From: an uncultured Parabacteroides sp.
GTDB taxonomy: Bacteria > Bacteroidota > Bacteroidia > Bacteroidales > Tannerellaceae
Length of the DNA: 13,955 bases
Direction of reading: 5' to 3'
NCBI GenBank assembly: GCA_900770835.1
Contig: CAAGLQ010000041.1
Location: 1 to 13,955, forward strand
A program made the position numbers and the translations under genes. The notes beneath the pieces were generated by a model, which saw only the letters and a list, made by a program, of their open reading frames with translations, was not told the DNA's origin and did not search any database. This document shows, piece by piece, positions 1 through 6,653 of the stretch; position 1 is the stretch's first letter; each line of letters starts with the position of its first letter.

Positions 1-1671
1 GCTGCAGGCAAACGTCCGAGAGGAACTGTTTCCATCATTGAAGACATTGCTTTCCGCAAGGAGGTATTGGGCGAAGCTTTGACTGCTGTACGGAAAGTGT
101 TGAGTCATTATGGGTATGGCAATGCCGTGATGTGGGGACACCTGTTGGATGGTAATGTTCATTTCACCATCTTCCCGGATATTAACGATCCGAAAGGCAT
201 CGAGCAGTATGCCGATTTCATGCGAGATCTGGTGCAGACCGTGTTGGCTTACGACGGTAGCTTGAAAGCTGAGCATGGCACGGGACGCAACATGGCTCCT
301 TTTGTCAAGGCCGAATGGGGTGAGACCATTTATGAATGGATGTGGCGAGCGAAGCAGATTATTGATCCGAAAGGATTACTGAACCCGGGCGTATTGCTCA
401 ATCGGGATCCGGAGGTCTTCGTACAGAATATGAAGCATAACCCATTGGCCAACGAATTGATAGATAAATGTATCGAATGTGGGTTCTGTGAGCGCCTTTG
501 TCCGGCTCGTCATGTAACGTTGACCCCTCGTCAACGCATTGTGGTTTATCGAGAGCTTTCTATGTTAGCAGAACGTGGTGAGACCAATTCTACTTACTAC
601 CAAGAGCTGAAACAGGCTTTCAATTATAAAGGAAATGAAACGTGTGCCACCGATGGCCTTTGTGCGACCGCCTGTCCAGTGGGCATCAATACGGGCCTGC
701 TTATTAAGGAACTGCGCTGGAAAGAACATACCTCTTTCGCCAACGAGGTGGCCGCTGTGGTGGCCAACAACATGGCTTTCCTGACGGGTGCACTTCCTCT
801 CCTATTGAAGTTGCCGCATGGGATGGCACATCTGATGGGCTATGACCGGATGGAGCGTTTCACCCGTTGGCTTTTCGAAGCTTCGGGACATCGCTTCCCG
901 TTGTGGACACGCCATACCCCTTCGGGTGCTTCGTTTGAACCGTTATCTGGCGTACAAAATGGGTTGGAAATGGTCTATTTCCCTGCTTGTATCACCCGCA
1001 CGATGGGGGCCTCTGCCGATTATGAGGCAACCGATTACTCCAATGTCACCCTCGCTACACAAGCGTTGCTGACCAAGGCTGGTTGTACCATTCGCTATCC
1101 GAAGAAGCTCTCTTCGCTCTGTTGCGGCATGGCGTTCAGCAGCAAAGGTTTCCGCGAACAGGCAAAGCAAAAAGAGCAGGAATTGAATGCGGCGCTGTTA
1201 GAGGTGAGCGATAATGGACGGTTGCCCATCTTGTGCGACATGAGTCCCTGTTTGCTGCACATGCGAGAGACATTGGATAAGCGCTTGCGCCTCTATGAGC
1301 CGGTGGAGTTTATCTATGACCTTTTGCGAGAGCGATTGCATTTCCATCAACTGCCGATCACGGTGGCCGTACATGCCACTTGCAGTACGACCAAGATGGG
1401 CGTGAAAGAGAAGCTGATCGCTTTGGCTGAGCTTTGTGCGGAAAAGGTTGTCTCTCCCGCCCGTGTCAACTGTTGCGGATGGGCAGGTGATCGTGGATTC
1501 TTTTATCCGGAACTCAATGCCTCCGGCTTGCATTACCTGAAGCCCGATTTAGAGGGTGCGACCGAAGGCTACAGCAATAGCCGTACTTGTGAGATTGGCC
1601 TTACGATGCACAGTGGCCTCTCATACAAATCCATCGTCTATTTGGTGGATAAGGCAACGACGGCACGCTGA
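1..1671 (+). CDS. FAD-binding and 4Fe-4S-binding oxidase, D-lactate dehydrogenase type (5' end outside window)
   Basis: The reading frame is open from base 1, so this is the C-terminal 556 codons of a protein probably over 900 residues long. The FAD-oxidase C-terminal domain comes first, with the family motifs GHLLDGNVHF (about residues 46-55) and KAEHGTGR (about 89-96). A dicluster ferredoxin region follows: CIECGFCERLCP starts at residue 157 and CATDGLCATACP at residue 215. Two CCG-type cysteine-rich modules come last (SLCCGM and NCCGWAGDRGF, with FPAC, MSPC and HATC). This GlcD plus GlcF-like fusion is known from membrane-associated flavoprotein dehydrogenases that oxidise D-lactate or related 2-hydroxy acids and pass electrons to quinone. 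The exact substrate cannot be read from this part. A start at TTG 67 is not credible because conserved residues (KRPRGT, EDIAF) lie upstream in frame. The gene ends at a hairpin terminator, so it is transcriptionally separate from the glycan genes. Confidence 0.93.
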   Translation, partial: AAGKRPRGTVSIIEDIAFRKEVLGEALTAVRKVLSHYGYGNAVMWGHLLDGNVHFTIFPDINDPKGIEQYADFMRDLVQTVLAYDGSLKAEHGTGRNMAPFVKAEWGETIYEWMWRAKQIIDPKGLLNPGVLLNRDPEVFVQNMKHNPLANELIDKCIECGFCERLCPARHVTLTPRQRIVVYRELSMLAERGETNSTYYQELKQAFNYKGNETCATDGLCATACPVGINTGLLIKELRWKEHTSFANEVAAVVANNMAFLTGALPLLLKLPHGMAHLMGYDRMERFTRWLFEASGHRFPLWTRHTPSGASFEPLSGVQNGLEMVYFPACITRTMGASADYEATDYSNVTLATQALLTKAGCTIRYPKKLSSLCCGMAFSSKGFREQAKQKEQELNAALLEVSDNGRLPILCDMSPCLLHMRETLDKRLRLYEPVEFIYDLLRERLHFHQLPITVAVHATCSTTKMGVKEKLIALAELCAEKVVSPARVNCCGWAGDRGFFYPELNASGLHYLKPDLEGATEGYSNSRTCEIGLTMHSGLSYKSIVYLVDKATTAR

Positions 1672-1679
1672 TTTTTCTA

Positions 1680-1721
1680 ATGGGGAGGCCGAAGGCAGGG
1701 TCTTCCCTTCCCCATCTTTTT
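1680..1721 (+). terminator. Rho-independent terminator after the oxidase gene
   Basis: The arms ATGGGGA (1680-1686) and TCCCCAT (1709-1715) pair perfectly. Two small inner hairpins are possible, GCC-GAA-GGC and AGGG-TCTT-CCCT. CTTTTT follows directly at 1716-1721. The hairpin begins 8 bases after the oxidase stop codon, as expected for a transcript end. Confidence 0.75.
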
Positions 1722-1783
1722 CCCCTTCCCATGCGATAAAACTGTTCCTATATCCCATAGCAATTGTCTAAGATCCCCGAGAA

Positions 1784-1880
1784 AATGTTTGTTCAAAACT
1801 TCTGAATGTACGTTCGCTACTTTTGAACGTCTGTTCCATGCTTTTGAATGTGCGTTCAAAGCTTTTGAACGCAAAAATCA
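1784..1880. repeat. Four degenerate 21-bp tandem repeats plus a partial fifth
   Basis: Units begin at 1784, 1805, 1826 and 1847, each 21 bases, with a partial unit from 1868. The shared pattern is AAyGTnyGTTCnnnnCTTyTG. Each unit together with the start of the next holds a GTTC...TTyTGAA(C/T) dyad. The last forms a perfect 10-bp inverted repeat, TGCGTTCAAA (1851-1860) and TTTGAACGCA (1864-1873), with a 3-base gap. No T-tract follows, so it is not a terminator. The 21-base period is a multiple of three, which keeps an open frame of heptapeptide repeats, but I do not regard that as a gene. A phased protein-binding array or a dispersed intergenic repeat family are both possible. The remainder of the 1722-2033 gap shows no gene. 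Confidence 0.85.
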
Positions 1881-1919
1881 TCGGGCTTCGCTGACTTTCT
1901 CTACCTATAACAGAGACAT

Positions 1920-1937
1920 TCTCTATTCGGATAGAGA
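1920..1937. repeat. Perfect 7-bp inverted repeat with TCGG loop
   Basis: TCTCTAT (1920-1926) and ATAGAGA (1931-1937) flank a TCGG tetraloop. A weaker overlapping arm pair, TCTCT (1898-1902) and AGAGA (1912-1916), lies just upstream, so alternative hairpins are possible. The site is about 100 bases before the promoter of the antitoxin-like gene. No T-run follows, so it is not an obvious terminator. Its function is unknown. Confidence 0.5.
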
Positions 1938-2033
1938 CCTATTTTATCACCATGTTTCATCCCTCTTGTCAACTGTTTTTAGCAGACAAACACGTTTCTT
2001 TCTTCTCCATTCCTCTTAATGCCTGAAAATTAT

Positions 2034-2041
2034 TACCTTTG
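2034..2041 (+). promoter_or_regulatory. Bacteroidales -7 promoter box for the antitoxin-like gene
   Basis: TACCTTTG matches the Bacteroidales -7 consensus TAnnTTTG and lies 30 bases before the ATG at 2072, leaving a short leader. I see no clear -33 TTTG box at the expected spacing, so the call rests on the -7 match and its position. Confidence 0.6.
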
Positions 2042-2071
2042 CTGCAAATAGAAACTTAATAGAGGGACAAT

Positions 2072-2341
2072 ATGGCAACTACATCTATATCATCACCATT
2101 GGAAGTGACTTTCGAGCTGAACGATCCATCCATCCTTGAAGATCTGAAAAGAACTTTGAAACTGATCAGAGGGGTTGGAAAAATCTCTGTGAAAGCGACT
2201 AAAGCAGATAAATCGCTTACTCAGGAAGAGGGTGAGCAGTTAGTAAAGCGTACACTCATCCCTGCGTTAAAGGAGGTAATGGAGGCACGGGAGAAAGGTG
2301 TTAAATATCCTGATGCACATGATCTTTTAACCCTGCTATAA
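2072..2341 (+). CDS. Antitoxin-like small protein next to a truncated RelE/ParE-like toxin
   Basis: This 89-residue acidic protein is mainly helical by inspection. It begins at an ATG 30 bases after a promoter box. I recognise no classical helix-turn-helix or ribbon-helix-helix motif. Its stop shares one base with the ATG of a RelE/ParE-like reading frame (TAATG, 2339-2343), the tight coupling usual for antitoxin-toxin pairs. Position, size and charge are what suggest an antitoxin. The N-terminal segment EVTFELNDPSILEDLKRTLKLI followed by LTQEEGEQLV could wrap a toxin, but that is inference. The partner toxin is broken, so this would be an orphan antitoxin kept as a regulator, as protection against related toxins, or as a relic. 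It could also be an unrelated small protein, though the overlap argues against that. Confidence 0.7.
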   Translation: MATTSISSPLEVTFELNDPSILEDLKRTLKLIRGVGKISVKATKADKSLTQEEGEQLVKRTLIPALKEVMEAREKGVKYPDAHDLLTLL

Positions 2342-2493
2342 TGGAAGTACATATATCATTTCATCCTCAGTTTTTGCATGACGCCAAACGACTTGCGAAG
2401 AAGTATAAGTCGTTTAAGTCGGATTTTGCATCATTTCTTGAATCGTTGGAGCAAAATCCTTTGTTAGGAACAGATTTGGGTAAAGTCTGTTAA
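2341..2493 (+). pseudogene. Truncated RelE/ParE-family toxin remnant
   Basis: A 50-codon frame starts at the ATG overlapping the upstream stop. It opens MEVHISFHPQFLHDAKRLAKK and reaches NPLLGTDLGK before ending at TAA 2491. The opening strand, the lysine-rich helix and the P-x-x-G-T-x-L-G segment match the N-terminal half of Bacteroidales RelE/ParE-type toxins, which are usually around 95-110 residues. The C-terminal strands, which carry the basic active-site residues, are missing. Downstream sequence gives no convincing continuation in any frame and runs within 30 bases into a flippase fragment, so a deletion or recombination end near 2485 is more likely than a point mutation. The product is probably inactive. 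Confidence 0.7.
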
Positions 2494-2518
2494 ATATCTG
2501 GCGATATGGTGATATAGT

Positions 2519-2611
2519 ATGGCAGAACAATCATTAAAGGAAAAGACAGCAAAGGGGCTCTTTTGGGGAGGGGTCAGTAATGGGGTGCAGCAGGTGTTGG
2601 CATTGCTTTTC
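2519..2611 (+). pseudogene. 5' fragment of a flippase (wzx-type) gene
   Basis: These 93 bases encode 31 residues starting MAEQSLKEKTAKGLFWGG and align without gaps to the start of the intact flippase gene at 3003-3095. By eye there are 9 base differences, 8 of them synonymous and one Val for Met. Similarity also continues weakly upstream (ATCTGGCGATATGGTGA near 2497 compared with ATCTACTGCGATAGGTGA). After CTTTTC the two copies diverge completely: the fragment runs 16 unrelated codons to a TGA at 2660. The synonymous divergence says this is the remnant of a different flippase allele, not a fresh duplication. Confidence 0.88.
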
Positions 2612-2646
2612 ATAACAGGAAATGCCCCAGTAATCAGAAATATGTA

Positions 2647-2654
2647 TAACTTTG
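2647..2654 (+). promoter_or_regulatory. -7 promoter box for the small membrane-peptide genes
   Basis: TAACTTTG matches TAnnTTTG exactly. It ends only 4 bases before the ATG at 2659, which would place the transcript start at or within a few bases of the start codon. No convincing -33 box was found 19-21 bases upstream. Confidence 0.6.
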
Positions 2655-2658
2655 CGAC

Positions 2659-2847
2659 ATGAGGAAAGAATTAGGGAAATGGCTAATGGATATAGCCAAA
2701 TACATGACAACAGCACTTTTACTATCTTCAGTCTTTGGAGAAATGGATTCCCCATTGATTGTAGGATCGGTAATCTTTAGCGCATTGTTGACTCTGCTAA
2801 TTGGGCTTTCTTTAGTGAGAGATAAGAAAAAGAGTACTAATAATTGA
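2659..2847 (+). CDS. Small membrane protein, DUF6722-like
   Basis: This 62-residue protein opens MRKELGKWLMDIAKYMTTA, followed by two hydrophobic stretches (about residues 16-26 and 32-53, the latter LIVGSVIFSALLTLLIGLSLV) and a basic tail RDKKKSTNN. This fits a small inner-membrane protein with two membrane segments. The N-terminal pattern resembles short Bacteroidales proteins I know as DUF6722, which have no established function. That name is from memory and should be checked. The ATG at 2659 lies right after a promoter box, so the mRNA may be leaderless. The alternative ATG at 2689 would remove the conserved amphipathic start. A second tiny membrane-peptide gene follows after 11 bases and is probably co-transcribed. 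The pair sits exactly between the flippase fragment and the intact flippase. Confidence 0.75.
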   Translation: MRKELGKWLMDIAKYMTTALLLSSVFGEMDSPLIVGSVIFSALLTLLIGLSLVRDKKKSTNN

Positions 2848-2858
2848 AAGGAAAAGAT

Positions 2859-2963
2859 ATGGGAGCGATAGCTGTATCAATATTCGTGTCAGTTGTGGCT
2901 GTAGTTGGTTTTTTGTATTTTCATTTTGAAGAAAAGAGAAATGTGACACAAAATGAGCATTAA
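2859..2963 (+). CDS. 34-residue single-pass membrane peptide
   Basis: A short frame encodes MGAIAVSIFVSVVAVVGFLY followed by HFEEKRNVTQNEH. One hydrophobic segment spans residues 2-20 and a charged, soluble tail follows. The start is preceded by GAAAGGAAAAG (AAAGG about 10 bases before the ATG), one of the few plausible ribosome-binding sites here. It lies 11 bases after the DUF6722-like gene and is likely in the same transcript. I do not recognise the family. Its size, membrane character and pairing suggest a partner of the preceding small membrane protein, but no function can be assigned. Confidence 0.65.
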   Translation: MGAIAVSIFVSVVAVVGFLYFHFEEKRNVTQNEH

Positions 2964-3002
2964 CTGTATCTACTGCGATAGGTGAAAAGGCCCAAAATCC
3001 AC

Positions 3003-3095
3003 ATGGCAGAACAATCATTAAAAGAAAAGACAGCCAAAGGCCTCTTTTGGGGAGGCGTCAGCAATGGGATGCAGCAGGTGTTGGCCCTGCTTTTC
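3003..3095 (+). repeat. Intact partner of the 93-bp flippase direct repeat
   Basis: The first 93 bases of the flippase gene form a direct repeat with 2519-2611, about 90% identical with no gaps. The two copies bracket the 391 bases that hold the two small membrane-peptide genes. Confidence 0.88.
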
Positions 3096-4445
3096 GGTAT
3101 CTTCCTTTCCCGCATTCTTTCGCCAGGTGATTATGGAATGGTTGGGATGTTAGCTATTTTTACTGGAATAGCCAATTCCTTACAAGAAAGTGGATTCTCA
3201 GCGGCCTTGACCAATAAGCAAGACATCACCCATGAGGATTATAATTCCGTCTTTTGGTTCAACATCGTTGTTGGCATTATAATTTATGTGATCCTTTTCT
3301 TCGCAGCTCCTTTGATCGCTGATTTCTTTGAGCAACCTGACTTATTATGGGTTTCCCGGATCACATTCCTCAGCTTCCTGTTTTGTTGTTTCGGAACAGC
3401 ACAAGCCGCCTATCTGTTCAAGAACTTGATGGTTAAGGAACGGGCTCAGATGGATATCCTCACACTGCTCCTATCCAATGTGGCTGCGTTGACCATGGCG
3501 CTTAATGGCATGGCCTATTGGGGCATAGCGATTCAAACGGCCTTATTCGCAGCGATTGGCACCTTTCTCCGTTGGTACTATTCTCCTTGGCGACCCACTT
3601 TCTCTTTCTCCCTACAACCATTAAAAGAGTTCTTCCCGTTTAGTGTGAAATTGCTATTAACCAATCTGTTTAACCAATTTTCCACCAATGTTTTCTCCAT
3701 ACTTTTGGGGAAATTCTTTACAGTGCAACAAGTTGGTTTTTATACCCAAGGTTCCAAATGGACCAATATGGGTGGTGGATTAATCAATGGCATGATCACG
3801 GGAGTAGCGCAACCCGTTTTGGCACAGGTGGTAAACGATCAGGAACGGCAACGGAATGTGTTGCGCAAGATGATTCGCTTCACGGCCTTTGTTGCTTTCC
3901 CCTTGATGTTTGGCTTGGCTTTGGTAGCGGAAGAGTTTATAGTTATTACAGTAACGGATAAATGGCTCTCTTGCGTTCCTATCATGCAATTGCTTTGTGT
4001 GTGGGGAGCTTTTACTTCTATTTGCGAACTGTATAAGAATGTGGTGATTAGCCATGGAAAATCCAATATCTATCTCTATGCGAATATTGTGTTTGGAGTG
4101 GTTCAACTATTGGTATTGATTGCTATGATTCCTTATGGCATCCTTTGGATGGTGGCTGCATATGTGATTGCTTATTTCTTTTGGCTTTTCGCCTGGCATT
4201 GTTTCGCTCGCCGAATATGTGGAATTCGCTTACGTGATTTATTGCAAGATATTTTTCCCTATTTTGCTATTGCGATGATTTCGCTTGTGGCCGGATGGTA
4301 TTCTGCTTCTTATTTTGAATCAGTTTATTCCCGGTTTTTACTAAAAGTGTTTACATTCCTTGTAATGTACTTATTTTGTATGTGTTTAAGCGGTTCTACA
4401 GTTTTTAAAGATAGTCTTGACTTTCTATTAAAACGATGGATGTGA
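3003..4445 (+). CDS. wzx: Polysaccharide/O-antigen flippase, wzx type (MOP superfamily)
   Basis: This 480-residue integral membrane protein has many alternating hydrophobic segments, consistent with the 12-14 helices of the MOP/Polysacc_synt family. It would move lipid-linked glycan across the inner membrane. The start KEKTAKGLFWGG, then IFLSRILSPGDYGMVGM and FQESGF-like ANSLQESGFSAAL, is typical of Bacteroidales flippases of capsule, LPS and glycosylation loci. I chose ATG 3003. An in-frame GTG at 2982 would add seven residues, but the homologous fragment copy has a TGA three codons before its ATG, so only the part from the ATG is conserved. No -7 box lies just upstream, so it is probably transcribed from the promoter at 2647. 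It is the only export gene in the window, and no Wzy polymerase accompanies it. Confidence 0.92.
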   Translation: MAEQSLKEKTAKGLFWGGVSNGMQQVLALLFGIFLSRILSPGDYGMVGMLAIFTGIANSLQESGFSAALTNKQDITHEDYNSVFWFNIVVGIIIYVILFFAAPLIADFFEQPDLLWVSRITFLSFLFCCFGTAQAAYLFKNLMVKERAQMDILTLLLSNVAALTMALNGMAYWGIAIQTALFAAIGTFLRWYYSPWRPTFSFSLQPLKEFFPFSVKLLLTNLFNQFSTNVFSILLGKFFTVQQVGFYTQGSKWTNMGGGLINGMITGVAQPVLAQVVNDQERQRNVLRKMIRFTAFVAFPLMFGLALVAEEFIVITVTDKWLSCVPIMQLLCVWGAFTSICELYKNVVISHGKSNIYLYANIVFGVVQLLVLIAMIPYGILWMVAAYVIAYFFWLFAWHCFARRICGIRLRDLLQDIFPYFAIAMISLVAGWYSASYFESVYSRFLLKVFTFLVMYLFCMCLSGSTVFKDSLDFLLKRWM

Positions 4446-4463
4446 TGGATTACAGCAATTTCT

Positions 4464-4471
4464 TATCTTTG
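4464..4471 (+). promoter_or_regulatory. -7 promoter box before glf
   Basis: TATCTTTG matches TAnnTTTG and lies 29 bases before the glf ATG, in the 55-base gap after the flippase gene. It could start a separate transcript for the glycosyltransferase genes. The -33 region (GGATTACAG) is a poor match. Confidence 0.55.
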
Positions 4472-4500
4472 CAAGAAAGGATTCAATAAATGCAAACAGA

Positions 4501-5628
4501 ATGCGATATGATTATCTAATAGTTGGTTCCGGGCTGTATGGGGCAATGGCTGCATACTGCCTTCATCGCCATGGAAAACGATGCTTGGTGATTGAGAAGC
4601 GTCCCCATTTGGGCGGGAATCTTTATTGTGAAGAGCAAGAGGGAATTCAGGTGCACAAATATGGAGCGCATATTTTTCACACAAATAGTAAGAAGGTTTG
4701 GGATTTCGTGAATGCGATTGTAGAATTTAACCGATTCACAAATGCTCCTTTGGCAAATTACAAGGGGAACCTTTATAATTTGCCTTTCAATATGAACACT
4801 TTCTGTCAGATTTGGAAGGATGTGAAAACTCCTGAGGATGTAGAAAAAAGAATTGCAGAACAACGATCTGTTATCCAGGCGCAATTAGGAAATAGGGAAC
4901 CTCAGAATTTAGAGGAACAAGCCTTGCTTTTGGTTGGAAAAGATATCTATGAGCGATTGATTAAGGAATATACAGAGAAACAGTGGGGACGCAAATGCAC
5001 AGAATTGCCTGCTTTCATCATCAAGCGTTTACCCATCCGTCTGACCTTCGATAACAACTATTTTAATGATCGTTATCAAGGCATTCCTATTGGAGGTTAT
5101 AATCGATTGGTTGATGGGTTGTTGCAAGATATTCCTTGTGAGGTGAATACCGATTTCTTCCGATCAGAATACCGTAATTGGCAGAACATCGCAGATAAGT
5201 TGATTTATACAGGCCCTTTGGATCAGTATTTCGATTATTCATTGGGTAAATTAGATTGGCGCACGGTTTCTTTCCAAACACGCATTGAATCCATGTCTAA
5301 TTATCAAGGAAATGCCGTGATCAACTATACTTCTCATGACGTGCCTTACACACGTATTATTGAGCATAAGCATTTTGAACGATTCGGCGCAGAGGTTTAT
5401 GATCTGCCTACAACTGTGGTAAGCGAGGAATATCCCATGGAATATCAAGAGGGTATGGAACCCTATTACCCCATCAATGATGAGAAGAACAATCGGTTGG
5501 CCGAACAATACAGACAACTTGCAGCCTCAGAAGAAGATGTTATCTTTGGAGGTCGTTTAGCGGAGTATCGTTATTATGATATGGCTCCGATAGTAGAAAA
5601 AGTATTAAATCAATGGCATTATGAGTAA
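4501..5628 (+). CDS. glf: UDP-galactopyranose mutase
   Basis: This 375-residue flavoenzyme converts UDP-galactopyranose to UDP-galactofuranose in the cytoplasm using reduced FAD. The length is normal for bacterial Glf. The N-terminal Rossmann motif is VGSGLYGA (residues 8-15), followed by the FAD-binding VIEKRPHLGGNLY (30-42) and the family signature KYGAHIFHT (about 53-61). YTEKQWG, with the tryptophan that stacks near the uracil, and KRLPIRLTFDNNYFNDRYQGIP carry the substrate-binding residues including the active-site arginine. The ATG lies 29 bases after a promoter box. The stop overlaps the next gene by 8 bases, suggesting translational coupling to a GT2 that may use the product. Its presence predicts galactofuranose in the surface glycan. 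Confidence 0.96.
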   Translation: MRYDYLIVGSGLYGAMAAYCLHRHGKRCLVIEKRPHLGGNLYCEEQEGIQVHKYGAHIFHTNSKKVWDFVNAIVEFNRFTNAPLANYKGNLYNLPFNMNTFCQIWKDVKTPEDVEKRIAEQRSVIQAQLGNREPQNLEEQALLLVGKDIYERLIKEYTEKQWGRKCTELPAFIIKRLPIRLTFDNNYFNDRYQGIPIGGYNRLVDGLLQDIPCEVNTDFFRSEYRNWQNIADKLIYTGPLDQYFDYSLGKLDWRTVSFQTRIESMSNYQGNAVINYTSHDVPYTRIIEHKHFERFGAEVYDLPTTVVSEEYPMEYQEGMEPYYPINDEKNNRLAEQYRQLAASEEDVIFGGRLAEYRYYDMAPIVEKVLNQWHYE

Positions 5629-6643
5629 ATTGTTAAGTGTTTGTATTCCGTCTTACAACATGGAGCAGTATTTGCGCAGATGCGTAGACTCCTTATTGAT
5701 TCCTTCTTTCGATAAATTAGAGGTCTTGATAGTAAATGATGGCAGTAAAGATGATACATTGGCTATCGCAAAAGAATATGCACAAAAATATCCAGCTTCT
5801 ATTGTTGTAATAGATAAAGTAAATGGTCATTATGGGTCGACAGTGAATGCGGCGTTGAAGGTTGCCACAGGGAAATATTTTCGGATTCTTGATGCGGATG
5901 ATTGGTTTAATACCGACGCATTAGAGGCATTGATCCAAAAACTGGAATCTTGTGAAACGGATTGTGTATTTACCAATTTTGTTATCCATGATGATAATAA
6001 GAAGCAGGTGATTCCTCTTCAAGATAAACAGATGAGATATAATACTGTGCATCATTTATACGAGGAACCGTTGAGGAATATAGGCCTGAACATGCACCAA
6101 TTAACATATAGTTTGCAGTTTCTGAAAGCGATACATTATGTACAAACGGAAGGTGTTTGTTACACTGATACTGAATATATCTTTTATCCACTGAGTCAAG
6201 CTTATACGTTTATAGCATACGATCTTTATTTGTATCAATACTATTTGGGCAGAGAGGATCAATCAATGTCATTATCTTCCTTAAAGAAGAACATTTCTCA
6301 TCGTTGGCCAATTATTTATAGAATGATTGGAGATGAGAGTTATAAATCTGGGAATTTACTTGCCGCTGACGTAAGATCTTCTATCCTTCAATCGCTGATC
6401 GGATCAGTTTATGAGATGTATATCTGTTATTCGGATTATGAGTATGAGTATGATCAAAAACTAAGAGGTTTTCTTGAGGAAATTAAGAGCAATGAGCCTG
6501 ATATATACCGTAAATTGTTGCGGTTAAATCGTCATGAAGTTATTTTTTATGTGAGATTTTGGATATGGTTTAAGCGTTTTTCTTTCCCTTTGTGTCATTT
6601 CCTTTTTCTCATAAGAGAGGGTTTTAATAAGTGGAGAAAATAG
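5621..6643 (+). CDS. Glycosyltransferase family 2, candidate galactofuranosyltransferase
   Basis: This 340-residue GT-A enzyme begins LSVCIPSYNMEQYLRRCVDS. The nucleotide-binding VNDGSKDDT lies at residues 38-46 and the metal/donor motif LDADDW at 90-95. The C-terminal part has an aromatic, basic amphipathic stretch (FYVRFWIWFKRFSFPLCHFLFLI), likely a membrane-association segment. It would add a sugar to the lipid-linked glycan at the cytoplasmic face. The donor cannot be read from the motifs. It overlaps glf by 8 bases, closer than any other gene in the cluster except the 7583/8437 pair, so use of UDP-galactofuranose is a reasonable but unproven inference. The ATG at 5621 is placed just before the conserved LSVCIPSYN strand, as usual for GT2. 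Confidence 0.9.
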   Translation: MSKLLSVCIPSYNMEQYLRRCVDSLLIPSFDKLEVLIVNDGSKDDTLAIAKEYAQKYPASIVVIDKVNGHYGSTVNAALKVATGKYFRILDADDWFNTDALEALIQKLESCETDCVFTNFVIHDDNKKQVIPLQDKQMRYNTVHHLYEEPLRNIGLNMHQLTYSLQFLKAIHYVQTEGVCYTDTEYIFYPLSQAYTFIAYDLYLYQYYLGREDQSMSLSSLKKNISHRWPIIYRMIGDESYKSGNLLAADVRSSILQSLIGSVYEMYICYSDYEYEYDQKLRGFLEEIKSNEPDIYRKLLRLNRHEVIFYVRFWIWFKRFSFPLCHFLFLIREGFNKWRK

Positions 6644-6648
6644 TTTTG
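6641..6648 (+). promoter_or_regulatory. Possible internal -7 box before the fucosyltransferase gene
   Basis: TAGTTTTG fits TAnnTTTG and includes the TAG stop of the preceding gene. It ends 5 bases before the next ATG, a geometry like the one at 2647. In AT-rich sequence this could be chance, and no -33 box is evident. Confidence 0.3.
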
Positions 6649-6653
6649 CGATT

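Noticed and set aside
1851..1873. The 10-bp inverted repeat as a terminator.
   Set aside because: There is no T-run on either strand after the hairpin, and it is part of the tandem repeat array. The real terminator is at 1680-1721.
1784..1880. Possible CRISPR array.
   Set aside because: The repeats abut with no spacers, are too degenerate, and no cas gene is nearby.
1789..2019. A 76-codon plus-strand frame through the 21-bp repeats.
   Set aside because: The frame exists because the repeat period is a multiple of three. The heptapeptide pattern is mirrored on the other strand, there is no start signal, and the second half is low-complexity sequence.
2982..3002. GTG at 2982 as the flippase start.
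   Set aside because: The homologous fragment has a TGA (2510-2512) three codons before its ATG, so the shared coding start is the ATG at 3003.
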